Origin: Bacillus pseudomycoides
GTDB lineage: Bacteria > Bacillota > Bacilli > Bacillales > Bacillaceae_G
Reading direction: 5' to 3'
NCBI RefSeq assembly: GCF_022811845.1
Contig: NZ_CP064266.1
Location: 3,596,001 to 3,660,000 of the forward strand
Length of the DNA: 64,000 bases
Position 1 is the stretch's first letter, and every line of letters starts with the position of its first letter. This document shows positions 15,583 to 24,222 of this stretch, one piece after another. The notes beneath the pieces were generated by a model. It did not search any database and was not told the origin of the DNA. It was given only the letters and a program-made list of their open reading frames with translations. Position numbers and translations under genes: made by a program.

Positions 15583-16492
15583 TGTGCACTCCATCTCCAG
15601 TCATTTCAATAAATTTGTCTTCTAAAGTTGTTTTAATGGTTTGAACACCATAAACATTCACTCCATTTTTGGATAATGTATCGCAAATTTCAGGTATATG
15701 TTCTTTACTTATTTTGATCGTAATGACATTTTGATTTGTTATGATTTCTTCACCTATTACTAATTTTTGTAAGAGTGGGATTGCTAAGTCTGTCCGATCT
15801 ACTTCAAATTGTACAGCTTGTATCTGTTCTTTTGTAATATCCTTTATATCATGTATACCAATTAGATTTCCTTTGTCTAAAATAGCGATGTGATCACACA
15901 TCATTTCCATTTCGGCCATTAGATGGCTTGAAACAACGATTGCTACATTTTCGTCTGTAGCTAGTTGTTTTAAATGAAACCTTAAATCTCTAATTCCTTG
16001 AGGGTCCAATCCATTTGTAGGTTCATCCAAAATGAGAAGGGCAGGTTTGTGTACCAAAGCAATTGCAAGAGCAAGCCGCTGTCTCATTCCTAAAGAATAA
16101 GTGGAAACTTTATTATGAATACTTTTTTCTAACCCAACTAAAGAAATAACTACATCTAAACGTTCTTTAGGAACATTCGGTGTCATTCTAGAGAAATGAA
16201 GTAGGTTATCATAGCCAGATAAAAATTTGTATAAATCAGGATTCTCAACAATCACTCCAACATGTTTCATAGCTTCTTTAAAGTCTTTGCTTGTGTCTTT
16301 TTTGTTAATTGTGACTGTTCCACTGGTTTTAGAGATCAAGCCAACAATCATTTTAATTGTGGTTGTTTTTCCAGCGCCATTGGGGCCTAGAAGGCCAAGG
16401 ATTTCTCCTTTTTGAGCATCAAATGATATTCGATTAACGAGTGTTCGCCTTCCAATTTTCTTAGTTAAGTTCTGTACTTTTAAAATACACAT
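15575..16492 (-). CDS. ABC transporter ATP-binding protein
   Basis: A 305-residue ATPase has Walker A GLLGPNGAGKTTTIK (about 35-49), signature YSLGMRQRLALA (about 137-148), Walker B ALLILDEPTNGLDPQG (about 157-172) and the H-loop SSHLMAEM. The extended C-terminal domain is typical of drug or bacteriocin exporter ATPases (DrrA/BcrA type). ATG start behind GGGAGTG. First gene of the minus-strand operon ATPase-permease-DUF4097 lipoprotein; its promoter region is shared with the divergent kinase/regulator, which is the likely controller. Confidence 0.93.
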   Translation of the reverse strand: MCILKVQNLTKKIGRRTLVNRISFDAQKGEILGLLGPNGAGKTTTIKMIVGLISKTSGTVTINKKDTSKDFKEAMKHVGVIVENPDLYKFLSGYDNLLHFSRMTPNVPKERLDVVISLVGLEKSIHNKVSTYSLGMRQRLALAIALVHKPALLILDEPTNGLDPQGIRDLRFHLKQLATDENVAIVVSSHLMAEMEMMCDHIAILDKGNLIGIHDIKDITKEQIQAVQFEVDRTDLAIPLLQKLVIGEEIITNQNVITIKISKEHIPEICDTLSKNGVNVYGVQTIKTTLEDKFIEMTGDGVHND

Positions 16493-16566
16493 ATTTTGTT
16501 CACTCCCTTAATATTAGTGATACGTTTCGGCTACTAACATAGCAAAAAGAATGTAATATAAGGCAG

Positions 16567-16579
16567 TGACAAAGTGTCA
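16567..16579. promoter_or_regulatory. Dyad in divergent promoter region, candidate operator
   Basis: TGACA-AAG-TGTCA is a perfect 5-3-5 palindrome between the ABC operon and the kinase/regulator gene. A larger interrupted repeat surrounds it: CATAGCAA at 16538-16545 and TTGCTATG at 16585-16592. Such a central position suits binding by the LuxR-type output domain encoded next door. No experimental consensus is claimed. Confidence 0.45.
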
Positions 16580-16661
16580 TAACCTTGCTATGATAAAAAT
16601 GAAAATATAGGAAAAACAGGGAATATATATAATGTTCGTTTTGATAGGGGGCATATGAAAG

Positions 16662-18440
16662 TTGAATGACATAAAAAATAAGTTACTTTGGCAGGAATGG
16701 GTAATAATACTCATTCGGATTACTTGGATTGTTGCAATTGTTACTTTGACATATCAAGATAATCCAAACTTTCCACTTGAGATTGTTTTTATAAGTACAT
16801 TTTTGTCTTATGTCATACCTGTCATATTATATAAATTACAAAGTGAATTATATGTAGTAACAGAAATTATTTTAGTGGGGGGACTTTCACTTTATTTTGC
16901 TTATACGTATCATTTGGCTCAATTTTTATCTCCTGCAATTTTAACGCTTGCATTTTTTTGCCGTGGAAAACTAAATTTCTATACATTACCTGTAATGGTA
17001 ATTATCTGTGTATTGGGAGTTTTCTTTAATTTTGGGTTTGATCGCAATAAGCTGCTTCTAAGTGTATTTGATGTGCTCTTTATATATGGTGTAGGGCATT
17101 TACTCCAAAGAGTTGTTTATTCTATGGATGCTATAAAGCAAAAATTAAATTTGATTAAGGATAAGAATGCAATTTTAGAACAATATTCTTCCCAGGTAGA
17201 AAGAATAACTTTGCTTGAGGAAAGAGATAGAATGGCAAGAGAATTACATGATACGATAGGCTATAAATTTACTTCGGTTATATTGAGTATGGAAACATTA
17301 CGACCACATCTAGCAACCAAGGAGGGAGAGGGAAAATTACAAGAAATATTAGATATATCAAGATCTGCATTAGATAATATTCGAAGACAGGTTCACGAAA
17401 TGGATCCACAAGAAGAATCAAATCTAGATGTGTCTTTATTGAACTTAATAGAAGAGTTTAAAAGTAATACAAATGTTCATGTTGTTTTCCGTACGGTTGG
17501 AGAATATTATCCAATGGCTAAAAAGTTGAAGAGGATTTTCTGTCGTTGTTTACAAGAGGCAATGACAAACGCAACAAGACATGGGGAAGCAGAAACGATA
17601 CAAGTCCTTTTACAATATCATAAAAATCATGTGATGCTTCAAATACAAGATGATGGTATAGGAATGGAAGTCATACAGGAAGGGTTTGGTTTATCGGGCA
17701 TGAGAGAACGACTCAGTGAATATCATGGGAATTTGAGCATTGATTCCACTAAGAATACAGGAACAATTGTGACTTGTTGGATTCCAACCTTACATAAAGA
17801 AGAATCATTTATTCAAGATAAGATTCACATATTAATAGTAGATGATCAGCCTATCATATCAGATAGCTTAGAACTTTTATTGGATAAATACGGTTTTCAC
17901 GTAGCGGTTGCGAATAGTGGGGCACAAGCCTTAGAGCAGTGTGAAGAAGGGCAGCCCAATGTTGTTCTTATGGATATACAAATGCCTGAGATGAATGGGA
18001 TTACAACAATGAAGAAAATCAAACATAGGTGGCCAGATACTAAAATAATTATGGTCACAACTTTTGAAGAAACTTCTAGTGTTTCTGAAGCGATTGAATC
18101 AGGAGCAGAGGGGTATGTACTTAAATCTGTTCAACCAGAAGAGCTAGTAGCGGCTATTCGATTAGTACATTCAGGTGGGACAATGCTATCACAAGATGTG
18201 GCGACTCGCTTTTTTAAAGAATATAGTCCAAGGCCGAAAAAGGCTCCTTATGAATTGACTCCTCGTGAAATGGACGTATTAGGATGTCTTAAAGAAGGAC
18301 TTCGTTATAAAGAGATTGCAGCAAAGTTGTTTTTATCTGAAGGAACTGTAAGAAATTATGCTTCTTCTATTTATATGAAACTGCAAGTCCCAGGAAGAGG
18401 AGAGGCGGTAAAAAAAGCGGTGGATGAAGCTTTTTTATAA
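16662..18440 (+). CDS. Hybrid histidine kinase fused to a LuxR-type response regulator
   Basis: A 592-residue single chain. Residues 1-160 hold about five TM segments. HisKA_3 dimerisation/phosphoacceptor RMARELHDTIG has His 196. An HATPase domain follows (AMTNATRHGEAETIQVL, DDGIGM, GFGLSGMRERL). From about residue 385 a receiver domain follows (ILIVDDQP, VLMDIQMPEMNG with Asp 438, VTTFEE, LKSV), then a C-terminal LuxR HTH (LTPREMDVLGCLKEGLRYKE, LFLSEGTVRNYASSIYMKL). In the LiaRS/DesKR group kinase and regulator are normally two genes, so the fusion is notable. TTG start 10 bp after GGGGG. It is divergent from the ABC/LiaG-like operon, the probable target. Confidence 0.9.
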   Translation: MNDIKNKLLWQEWVIILIRITWIVAIVTLTYQDNPNFPLEIVFISTFLSYVIPVILYKLQSELYVVTEIILVGGLSLYFAYTYHLAQFLSPAILTLAFFCRGKLNFYTLPVMVIICVLGVFFNFGFDRNKLLLSVFDVLFIYGVGHLLQRVVYSMDAIKQKLNLIKDKNAILEQYSSQVERITLLEERDRMARELHDTIGYKFTSVILSMETLRPHLATKEGEGKLQEILDISRSALDNIRRQVHEMDPQEESNLDVSLLNLIEEFKSNTNVHVVFRTVGEYYPMAKKLKRIFCRCLQEAMTNATRHGEAETIQVLLQYHKNHVMLQIQDDGIGMEVIQEGFGLSGMRERLSEYHGNLSIDSTKNTGTIVTCWIPTLHKEESFIQDKIHILIVDDQPIISDSLELLLDKYGFHVAVANSGAQALEQCEEGQPNVVLMDIQMPEMNGITTMKKIKHRWPDTKIIMVTTFEETSSVSEAIESGAEGYVLKSVQPEELVAAIRLVHSGGTMLSQDVATRFFKEYSPRPKKAPYELTPREMDVLGCLKEGLRYKEIAAKLFLSEGTVRNYASSIYMKLQVPGRGEAVKKAVDEAFL

Positions 18441-18560
18441 AAAATTAAAAATGGAGGATGAGAAAATGTACTATTATGTTACGGATATATAACATGTACG
18501 GATTCGTGGTCCTCCTATTTGTATATGGTGTCGAAATATAAAAAATAGGAGGAGAAAGAG

Positions 18561-19475
18561 ATGAAACAAGAAAAAGAGGTGCTATTACAAGGTGAAATGG
18601 TGAAAGTACGCGGGAAAAAGCTGTATGTGGAGATGCATGGATCACTAGAGAAGCATCCTGTATTGTATCTTCATGGAGGTCCTGGAGAGATGTGTTTTGA
18701 CTTTTTATACCATCAAGCACATAGATTACAAGATTCTTTTCGACTCATTGCCATTGATCAACGTGGGGTAGGACGTTCAGAGGAAATTGGACAGAAAGAG
18801 CCATTTGGATTGCAAGATCTTATCGAAGACTGCGAAGAGCTAAGGAAGATGTTACAAATTGAAAAATGGTCTGTTATTGGACATTCCTTTGGTGGGTTTC
18901 TAGCGTTGTTATATGCAGAAATGTACCCACAATCTATTCAAAAAATTATTTTTGAAGGGCCAACTTTTGATTTTGCATTAACTAGCAGAGTGTTATTAAA
19001 AAAGACAGGAACTTTGTTAATGGAGTATGGGAAAGAACAGCAGGGAAAAGAATGTATAGCTATCGCAGAGAGTAATGCTAGTTCAGAGGAATTGCTAGAA
19101 GCTTATTCGAAATTAAGTGATGAATTAGAAGAAAACAGAATGGAAATATATAATTACGTTGAGGATGGAACAGATTATAGTTTATATAGTGAGGAAGAAT
19201 GGGGAAAGTTTTATGATTGTTCCGATATTCATTTTACAAGACTGAAAGAGGAAGGAAAAATTCATCAATCATTATTATCAAAATTAAAAGATGTGGAGAA
19301 TCCGATGTTGCTCATCATGGGAAAACACGATGTGGTAACCTGTGAAAAACAAATCGAAACATTTAAAAGAGATACTCAAAATGGTAAAATCATAGTCTTT
19401 GAAGAATGTGGTCATACACCACATTATGAAGTAGCAGATCAATTTGCAGAAACTGTAATTAATTTTTTGAAGTAA
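18561..19475 (+). CDS. Alpha/beta hydrolase, prolyl aminopeptidase-like (S33)
   Basis: A 304-residue cytoplasmic hydrolase starts at ATG behind AGGAGGAG. It shows the oxyanion motif YLHGGPGEM, the S33 signature IDQRGVGRSE, nucleophile elbow IGHSFGG (Ser about 114), the acid in LIMGKHDVVT and the catalytic His in ECGHTPHYE. This matches proline iminopeptidase-type enzymes that release N-terminal residues from peptides, though related esterases share the motifs. Stand-alone gene with a terminator at 19482-19517. Confidence 0.88.
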   Translation: MKQEKEVLLQGEMVKVRGKKLYVEMHGSLEKHPVLYLHGGPGEMCFDFLYHQAHRLQDSFRLIAIDQRGVGRSEEIGQKEPFGLQDLIEDCEELRKMLQIEKWSVIGHSFGGFLALLYAEMYPQSIQKIIFEGPTFDFALTSRVLLKKTGTLLMEYGKEQQGKECIAIAESNASSEELLEAYSKLSDELEENRMEIYNYVEDGTDYSLYSEEEWGKFYDCSDIHFTRLKEEGKIHQSLLSKLKDVENPMLLIMGKHDVVTCEKQIETFKRDTQNGKIIVFEECGHTPHYEVADQFAETVINFLK

Positions 19476-19481
19476 ATTAGG

Positions 19482-19517
19482 AAAAGGTGCTTCATAAAAA
19501 TGAGAAGCACCTTTTTT
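19482..19517. terminator. Bidirectional terminator
   Basis: AAAAGGTGCTTC (19482-19493) with GAAGCACCTTTTTT (19504-19517), between the convergent hydrolase and nucleotidyltransferase genes. Confidence 0.85.
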
Positions 19518-19524
19518 CTTCATG

Positions 19525-20100
19525 TTAAATTTCAGGGTGGAAGATTGTAATGTTAGGCCATTTACTTTGCCAGTTCTTTTTTTGTAATCTTTTTTCATAC
19601 ATATTAGTGCGCTCTTTCGTTTCGAGGAAATGAGGTGTTGGCTGTACTTGTAACGTGAGAACATCTTCTATTCCGCAAGGGGCGGTTAATACAACATTAT
19701 TTTGGTCATCTAACGTAATGCCAAGAGCAGTCGCTGTTTCTGGGAATTTAGAAATTGCATCGACTGAAGATGAATAAGGTGGCATGTTATTGACTACATG
19801 CATACGAGCTTGATTTTTCACTGACCATGGAATAGTAGAATCTATACTTTTAAGCTTATTTTCTAATTTTTCTTCGATGGATTCACTAATATGTAATGGG
19901 TCAAAATAGATAATATCTATGTCTGGTGTTGGTGTTCTTACTTCATATCCATGGAGAACATCCCAAATTTTAGAACGAACAAACCCAGCACAAATCCACC
20001 AATCAGGAAGTTGTAATGATTTTGCTGTCTGCAATATTTCCATCATCCAAGTATCGTTTTGTATGAGTTTAATAATATCTTGTTCTGTTTTCATATACAT
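19525..20100 (-). CDS. Nucleotidyltransferase family protein (DUF925/NTP_transf_6)
   Basis: This 191-residue protein shows WWICAGFVRSKIWD and the metal-binding pair PDIDIIYFD (D.D), then KNQARMHVVNN and the C-terminal GIEDVLTLQVQPTP with KRLQKKNWQSKWPNI. This matches the small nucleotidyltransferase-fold family of unknown substrate common in Bacillus and Proteobacteria. Start ATG with AAGGAGAG 8 bp upstream. It is a single gene on the minus strand; no partner suggests its substrate. Confidence 0.85.
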   Translation of the reverse strand: MYMKTEQDIIKLIQNDTWMMEILQTAKSLQLPDWWICAGFVRSKIWDVLHGYEVRTPTPDIDIIYFDPLHISESIEEKLENKLKSIDSTIPWSVKNQARMHVVNNMPPYSSSVDAISKFPETATALGITLDDQNNVVLTAPCGIEDVLTLQVQPTPHFLETKERTNMYEKRLQKKNWQSKWPNITIFHPEI

Positions 20101-20179
20101 ACATATCTCTCCTTATAAAATGTGCTCTTTTATTAAGGGGTGCTTCTACTAATTGAGATTCCATAATGGAATGCGTCAT

Positions 20180-20977
20180 TCACTGCGTGAGTTTAATAAT
20201 CCATAAAATCCAATATGCGCCAGGTACAAATATGAGCTGAGCTAATAATGTACCGAGAAACCTTGAAATCATAAGCCAACCGAACATTTTACTCATTGTA
20301 TCAGCGCCGTTTTCTGATTGAAGAGCACGCTCTGTTAAAAGGGCAATACGCGGATCTAACAGTACAGTTAATAAGATTGTGGCAAATCCATTAATAAGGC
20401 CAGAAGCCGTGATTGCTTTCGTTGCAAGTACTGGATTTAAATAAGAAGCATATAAGGCTGAAAGGACCCCAGCAGTATAAATTGCAGTTGCAAACATATT
20501 AATGAGCATAATTCGTTTTGGAATGCCACCAACTCGCATACGGTGAATCATTCCGAATTTTGGGAACCGAACATATTTTTTTGTATACTTCAATTTTTGT
20601 ACATTGTTTGTCTTCATCATTCGAATGAATGAACCATCTGTCTCAAAGTTTTGAATGACATATCCAAAGAGCTTCGTTAAAGTTGGATATAAAATAATTG
20701 CGAGCAGTGTACCGATAGAAGCGGATAATAAAACAAGGCGCATCGTACTTTCTAAATTAACTGAAGCCCCACTCTTCGCCCGATCAATAATCCCACCAAG
20801 TAAAAAAGCTTGGAGTAAGTTGGATGTTCGTGAAATAAGTAATACCATTCCAACTACTGATAATGCAACGGCAATTTTCTTTAAACGAACGCCTGCAAGT
20901 CGAATACTATAAGAACTCGTTTCAACTGCATGGATGATAATTGTAAAGGCCATTATGAAAATTAATGTCATCGTCAT
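20180..20977 (-). CDS. amj: Alternate lipid II flippase Amj
   Basis: A 265-residue polytopic membrane protein with about six to seven TM segments. It matches Amj (YdaH), including the N-terminal AFTIIIHAVETSSYSIRLAG, ISRTSNLLQAFLLGGIID and the C-terminal FGWLMISRFLGTLLAQLIFV. Amj flips lipid II across the membrane when MurJ is absent or inhibited; in B. subtilis it belongs to the sigma-M envelope-stress regulon. ATG start; the upstream region lies between it and the methyltransferase fragment. Family length is about 270, so the gene looks complete. Confidence 0.92.
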   Translation of the reverse strand: MTMTLIFIMAFTIIIHAVETSSYSIRLAGVRLKKIAVALSVVGMVLLISRTSNLLQAFLLGGIIDRAKSGASVNLESTMRLVLLSASIGTLLAIILYPTLTKLFGYVIQNFETDGSFIRMMKTNNVQKLKYTKKYVRFPKFGMIHRMRVGGIPKRIMLINMFATAIYTAGVLSALYASYLNPVLATKAITASGLINGFATILLTVLLDPRIALLTERALQSENGADTMSKMFGWLMISRFLGTLLAQLIFVPGAYWILWIIKLTQ

Positions 20978-21120
20978 TTTTGGTCACCATTTTTCTATGA
21001 AATTATACTTATCATACAATAGGAATATATCTATTTTGAATCAAGTTGAAGAGAAACAACTAATGTGCGAGAAAAATGTAAAAGATTGAAAAAAATCAAT
21101 ATTTTGATAATATAGAAAAG

Positions 21121-21345
21121 ATGGTAATTTGTCAATTAGAGGTGATGTGTCGTAATCATGCCAAAGAGTATGAAGCAGTATGTGATAGGAATGATTCGGT
21201 GAGGCAAGCAGAACAATTTATGTTACAACAAAAAATGAAAGAGTTATTTCATGGGAAGAAGGTTCTTGAAGTTGCTTGTGGTACAGGATATTGGATGCAG
21301 TATGTAGCGGAAGTAGCCGAGCATATTACATACAAAGTAAAGTAA
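21121..21345 (+). pseudogene. SAM-dependent methyltransferase, N-terminal fragment
   Basis: The frame contains CRNHAKEYEAVCDRNDSVRQ, then FHGKKVLEVACGTGYWMQYV, the SAM-binding motif I (E.ACGTG), and stops after AEHITYKVK. The remaining two thirds of the class I methyltransferase fold are missing. A GGAGGAG site and the HAD hydrolase start 15 bp later, so a deletion probably removed the methyltransferase body and brought the HAD gene close. Not functional. Confidence 0.75.
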
Positions 21346-21359
21346 ACGGAGGAGAATGG

Positions 21360-22025
21360 ATGTATACAACATTTCTATTTGATTTAGATGGAACATTAAC
21401 AGATCCAAAAGAAGGAATCATAAATTCAGTTTTATATGCATTACGAAAAATGGGAATAGATGAACAGAATCAGGAAGAGTTAGAATCTTTTATTGGTCCT
21501 CCGATTCAGCATTCGTTTGCGGGTAGATATGAAATGAATGAAAAACAAGTAGAACAAGCAGTTACATATTTTCGAGAATATCTACAGCGAAGTGGTTTGC
21601 TAGAAAATAAAGTTTATGAGATGATCCCATGTGTTCTAAAAGAATTACGAGATAAAAAGAAACGTTTATTTGTCGCAACTTCAAAGCCGACTATATTTGC
21701 AAAACAAGTGTTAGAACACTTTAACTTGATTCATTTTTTTGAAGAAATTGTAGGTAGTAATTTAGACGGAACTCGAATCAGGAAAGATGAAATTATTGAA
21801 TATATTTTACATACGAATCCAGAGTTGCAAAGAGAAGAGGTAGTGATGATTGGGGATAGAAAGCATGACATGATAGGAGCTAATTGTAATGGAATTGACT
21901 CTATCGGTGTATTGTATGGATATGGGAGTGAAGAAGAATTAAAAGAAGCAGGAGCGACGCATATTGTGAAACATGTCGAAGAGTTGCGAAGCTTTTGTGC
22001 AAAAGACAAAAGTTTTAAAATATAA
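21360..22025 (+). CDS. HAD-superfamily hydrolase, phosphoglycolate-phosphatase-like
   Basis: A 221-residue protein uses ATG at 21360, chosen because GGAGGAG (21349-21355) precedes it. Motif I FLFDLDGTLTD has the nucleophile Asp, motif II is FVATSKP, motif III Lys lies in the RIRKDEII region, and motif IV is VMIGDRKHDMIGA. The helical cap between motifs I and II (IGPPIQHSFAG) is typical of the GPH/pyrophosphatase subgroup. The substrate, a small phosphorylated metabolite, is unknown. Terminator follows at 22037-22089. Confidence 0.9.
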   Translation: MYTTFLFDLDGTLTDPKEGIINSVLYALRKMGIDEQNQEELESFIGPPIQHSFAGRYEMNEKQVEQAVTYFREYLQRSGLLENKVYEMIPCVLKELRDKKKRLFVATSKPTIFAKQVLEHFNLIHFFEEIVGSNLDGTRIRKDEIIEYILHTNPELQREEVVMIGDRKHDMIGANCNGIDSIGVLYGYGSEEELKEAGATHIVKHVEELRSFCAKDKSFKI

Positions 22026-22036
22026 AACAAAAAAGA

Positions 22037-22089
22037 AAATCCCTTTATAACGAGTGATAGTTAAATCGTTTTCGTTTAAAGGGATTTTT
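22037..22089 (+). terminator. Terminator after the HAD gene
   Basis: AAAATCCCTTTA (22037-22048) pairs with TAAAGGGATTTTT (22077-22089) around a 28-base loop. Confidence 0.7.
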
Positions 22090-22307
22090 CATATGTAATA
22101 GAATAGTAATAAATATGCTATTTTAATCATAAAAACTTTGTTAGAAAAGGAGGAGGAATGTCAGTATTTGAATCGTTATAAAAACGATATTTTGTAGGGG
22201 ATACATAGAAAAAATCCGAATAAAAAAAAGATTGAATTTTCAATAAAATGGAAGTGAGAGAAGTGGAGCAGTATATTGAAAAATAAGGCAGAAAGTAGGT
22301 GTGGACA

Positions 22308-22714
22308 ATGTTGAAAGTATACAAATATCGTATCTATCCCACCGAAGAACAACGGTTGTTTTTCGCAAAAACATTTGGATGCGTACGTTTTGTATATAAC
22401 AAGATGCTTGCTGACAGAATCCATTCTTATCAAGAATCCCAAAAGACCGTTGATAAGTCCATCAAGTATCCTACTCCTGCACAGTATAAAGCTGAATTCC
22501 GATTTCTAAAAGAAGTGGATAGCCTTGCATTGGCTAATGCACAAATGAATCTAAATGAAGCATACGCTAATTTTTTTCGTGATAAATCTGTTGGATTTCC
22601 TAAGTTCAAAAGTAAAAAGGACAATTACCGTAGTTATACAACGAATAATCAAAAGGGAACAGTCTACATTGAGAACGGCTATATCAAATTACCCAAATTA
22701 AAGACACTCGTACG
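22308..22714 (+). pseudogene. tnpB: IS605-family TnpB, N-terminal fragment
   Basis: ATG 22308 opens MLKVYKYRIYPTEEQRLFFA, KTFGCVRFVYNKMLADRI, then NLNEAYANFFRDKSVGFPKF, KSKKDNYRSYTT and IKLPKLKTLVRM. This is the N-terminal HTH/REC part of TnpB, the RNA-guided nuclease of IS605 elements and ancestor of Cas12. The RuvC and zinc-finger domains are gone: at about 22715 the sequence becomes the 3' end of a gntP-like gene in another frame. It is a dead insertion, with no omegaRNA or right end visible. Confidence 0.8.
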
Positions 22715-22855
22715 CATGAAGCAATTATTACAATCCTTACTGTTACAGGGTTAACGCATAAACAATCGTATCGTGATATATTTGCTGTGACAATATTGAA
22801 AACGGTTGCTGTATTTTTAGTAATTGCCTTTTATACATTTACAGGAATCTACTAA
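22715..22855 (+). pseudogene. 3' remnant of a second GntP-family permease gene
   Basis: From GAA at 22718 the frame reads EAIITILTVTGLTHKQSYRD, IFAVTILKTVAVFLVIAFYT, FTGIY and stops at 22853-22855. It is the C-terminal 45 residues of a paralogue of the intact permease at 24223-25662, whose end reads VTGLTHKQSYRDIFAITIIK. So a gntP-like gene once preceded the alcohol dehydrogenase and was replaced by the tnpB fragment. Confidence 0.85.
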
Positions 22856-22963
22856 TAACTTTATTTGCTTGGAAGGAAATAAGGAATCGAAGTGGAATAT
22901 TACATTTGATCATTTATGCAGTAGAAGGTTCACATTATAAAATATTTAGTAGGGAAAGAAGGG

Positions 22964-24178
22964 GTGGGTTACTTGCAAGAAATCGCGGAATTTCGTATGC
23001 CAAAGAACGTTTTATATGGGAGAAATTCACTTGATAAATTAGGAGAACAAGCAATTAAACTAGGAAAAAAAGCTTTCATTATCAGTGATTCTATTATGAA
23101 AAAGCTTGGCTATATCGATGCGTGCGTGAAACTACTAAAAGCAAAAAAAATAGATGTTATTCCCTATGAAAATGTAAATGCGGAACCAACAAATATCCAT
23201 GTTTTAGAAGCGTTAACGATATGTACAGAATCAAAATGTGATTTTATTATTGGACTTGGTGGAGGAAGTTGTATTGATGCAGCAAAAGCTGTAGCAGTTC
23301 TGTTTACAAACGGGGGAGAGATTGGAGATTATGTTCAAAATCATGTAGAAGTAGAAAAGCAACCATTACCTCTTATTGCAATTCCAACAACATCTGGTAC
23401 AGGATCAGAAGTTACAAGTGTTGCTGTTATTACAAATACAAAAACAGATGTCAAAATGATGATTAAGCACCCGAATTTTACGCCACAAATAGCGATTATT
23501 GATCCCTTATTGACACGTTCTGTTCCACCGAATATCACTGCAGCAACAGGTATTGATGCACTATGTCATGCAATTGAAGCATATCTTTCTAGATTTTCGC
23601 AACCGCTTACAGATGTATTAGCACTTGCGGCAATTGGATCGATTATGAAATACTTGCGGATTGCTTATGAAAAGGGGACAGATATAGAAGCACGAGAAGC
23701 AATGATGATTGCATCCTTACAAGCTGGTATTGCTTTTTCAAATGCATCGGTCACCTTAGTTCATGGAATGTCACGCCCAATCGGAGCGCTATTTCATGTA
23801 CCACATGGTATATCAAATGCGATGTTACTGCCAGCAGTTTTAGACTTTACAAAAGCTTGCTCGGTCAAACGCCTTGCAGATATTGGGCGGATTATAAATC
23901 CGGATTTACATTCATTATCTGATGAAGAGCTTGCTAATCATACTATTTTTGAAATAAAGAAACTTTGTTTGGATCTACGTATTCCTAATCTTAAAGAGTA
24001 CGGAATTGATCAGGTTGAATTTGAAAATGCTCTTTCAAAAATGGCGAAAGATGCACTGGCTAGTGGGAGTCCGAGTAATAATCCCCGCATCCCTTCCTAT
24101 CATGAGGTAAAAAAATTATATCGTATATGCTTTGACTATCAATATGAAAATTCTATAAGTAACTCATTAAAATTCTGA
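22964..24178 (+). CDS. Iron-containing (type III) alcohol dehydrogenase
   Basis: This 404-residue NAD(P)-dependent dehydrogenase has the nucleotide-binding GLGGGSCIDAAKAVA (about 96-110), IPTTSGTGSEVT (about 141-152), and metal ligands in IDALCHAIEAYLS and LVHGMSRPIGALFHVPHGIS. The start is uncertain: GTG 22964 sits only a few bases after AGAAGGGG, and TTG 22973 is better spaced. It is flanked by one intact and one destroyed GntP-type permease, so it probably oxidises a hydroxy acid or alcohol imported by that permease (for example a hydroxybutyrate-like compound, inferred). Confidence 0.9.
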   Translation: MGYLQEIAEFRMPKNVLYGRNSLDKLGEQAIKLGKKAFIISDSIMKKLGYIDACVKLLKAKKIDVIPYENVNAEPTNIHVLEALTICTESKCDFIIGLGGGSCIDAAKAVAVLFTNGGEIGDYVQNHVEVEKQPLPLIAIPTTSGTGSEVTSVAVITNTKTDVKMMIKHPNFTPQIAIIDPLLTRSVPPNITAATGIDALCHAIEAYLSRFSQPLTDVLALAAIGSIMKYLRIAYEKGTDIEAREAMMIASLQAGIAFSNASVTLVHGMSRPIGALFHVPHGISNAMLLPAVLDFTKACSVKRLADIGRIINPDLHSLSDEELANHTIFEIKKLCLDLRIPNLKEYGIDQVEFENALSKMAKDALASGSPSNNPRIPSYHEVKKLYRICFDYQYENSISNSLKF

Positions 24179-24222
24179 ATATTTTTAAAATATTTCCACG
24201 GAAATGAAAAGGAGGGCAGGAG

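Noticed and set aside
16654..16668. Four-codon ATG frame overlapping the TTG start of the kinase gene, as a possible leader peptide
   Set aside because: Too short to distinguish from chance, and there is no attenuator structure.
22308..22714. Active TnpB RNA-guided nuclease system
   Set aside because: The RuvC and zinc-finger parts and any omegaRNA end are missing; the gene is a stub fused to a gntP remnant.
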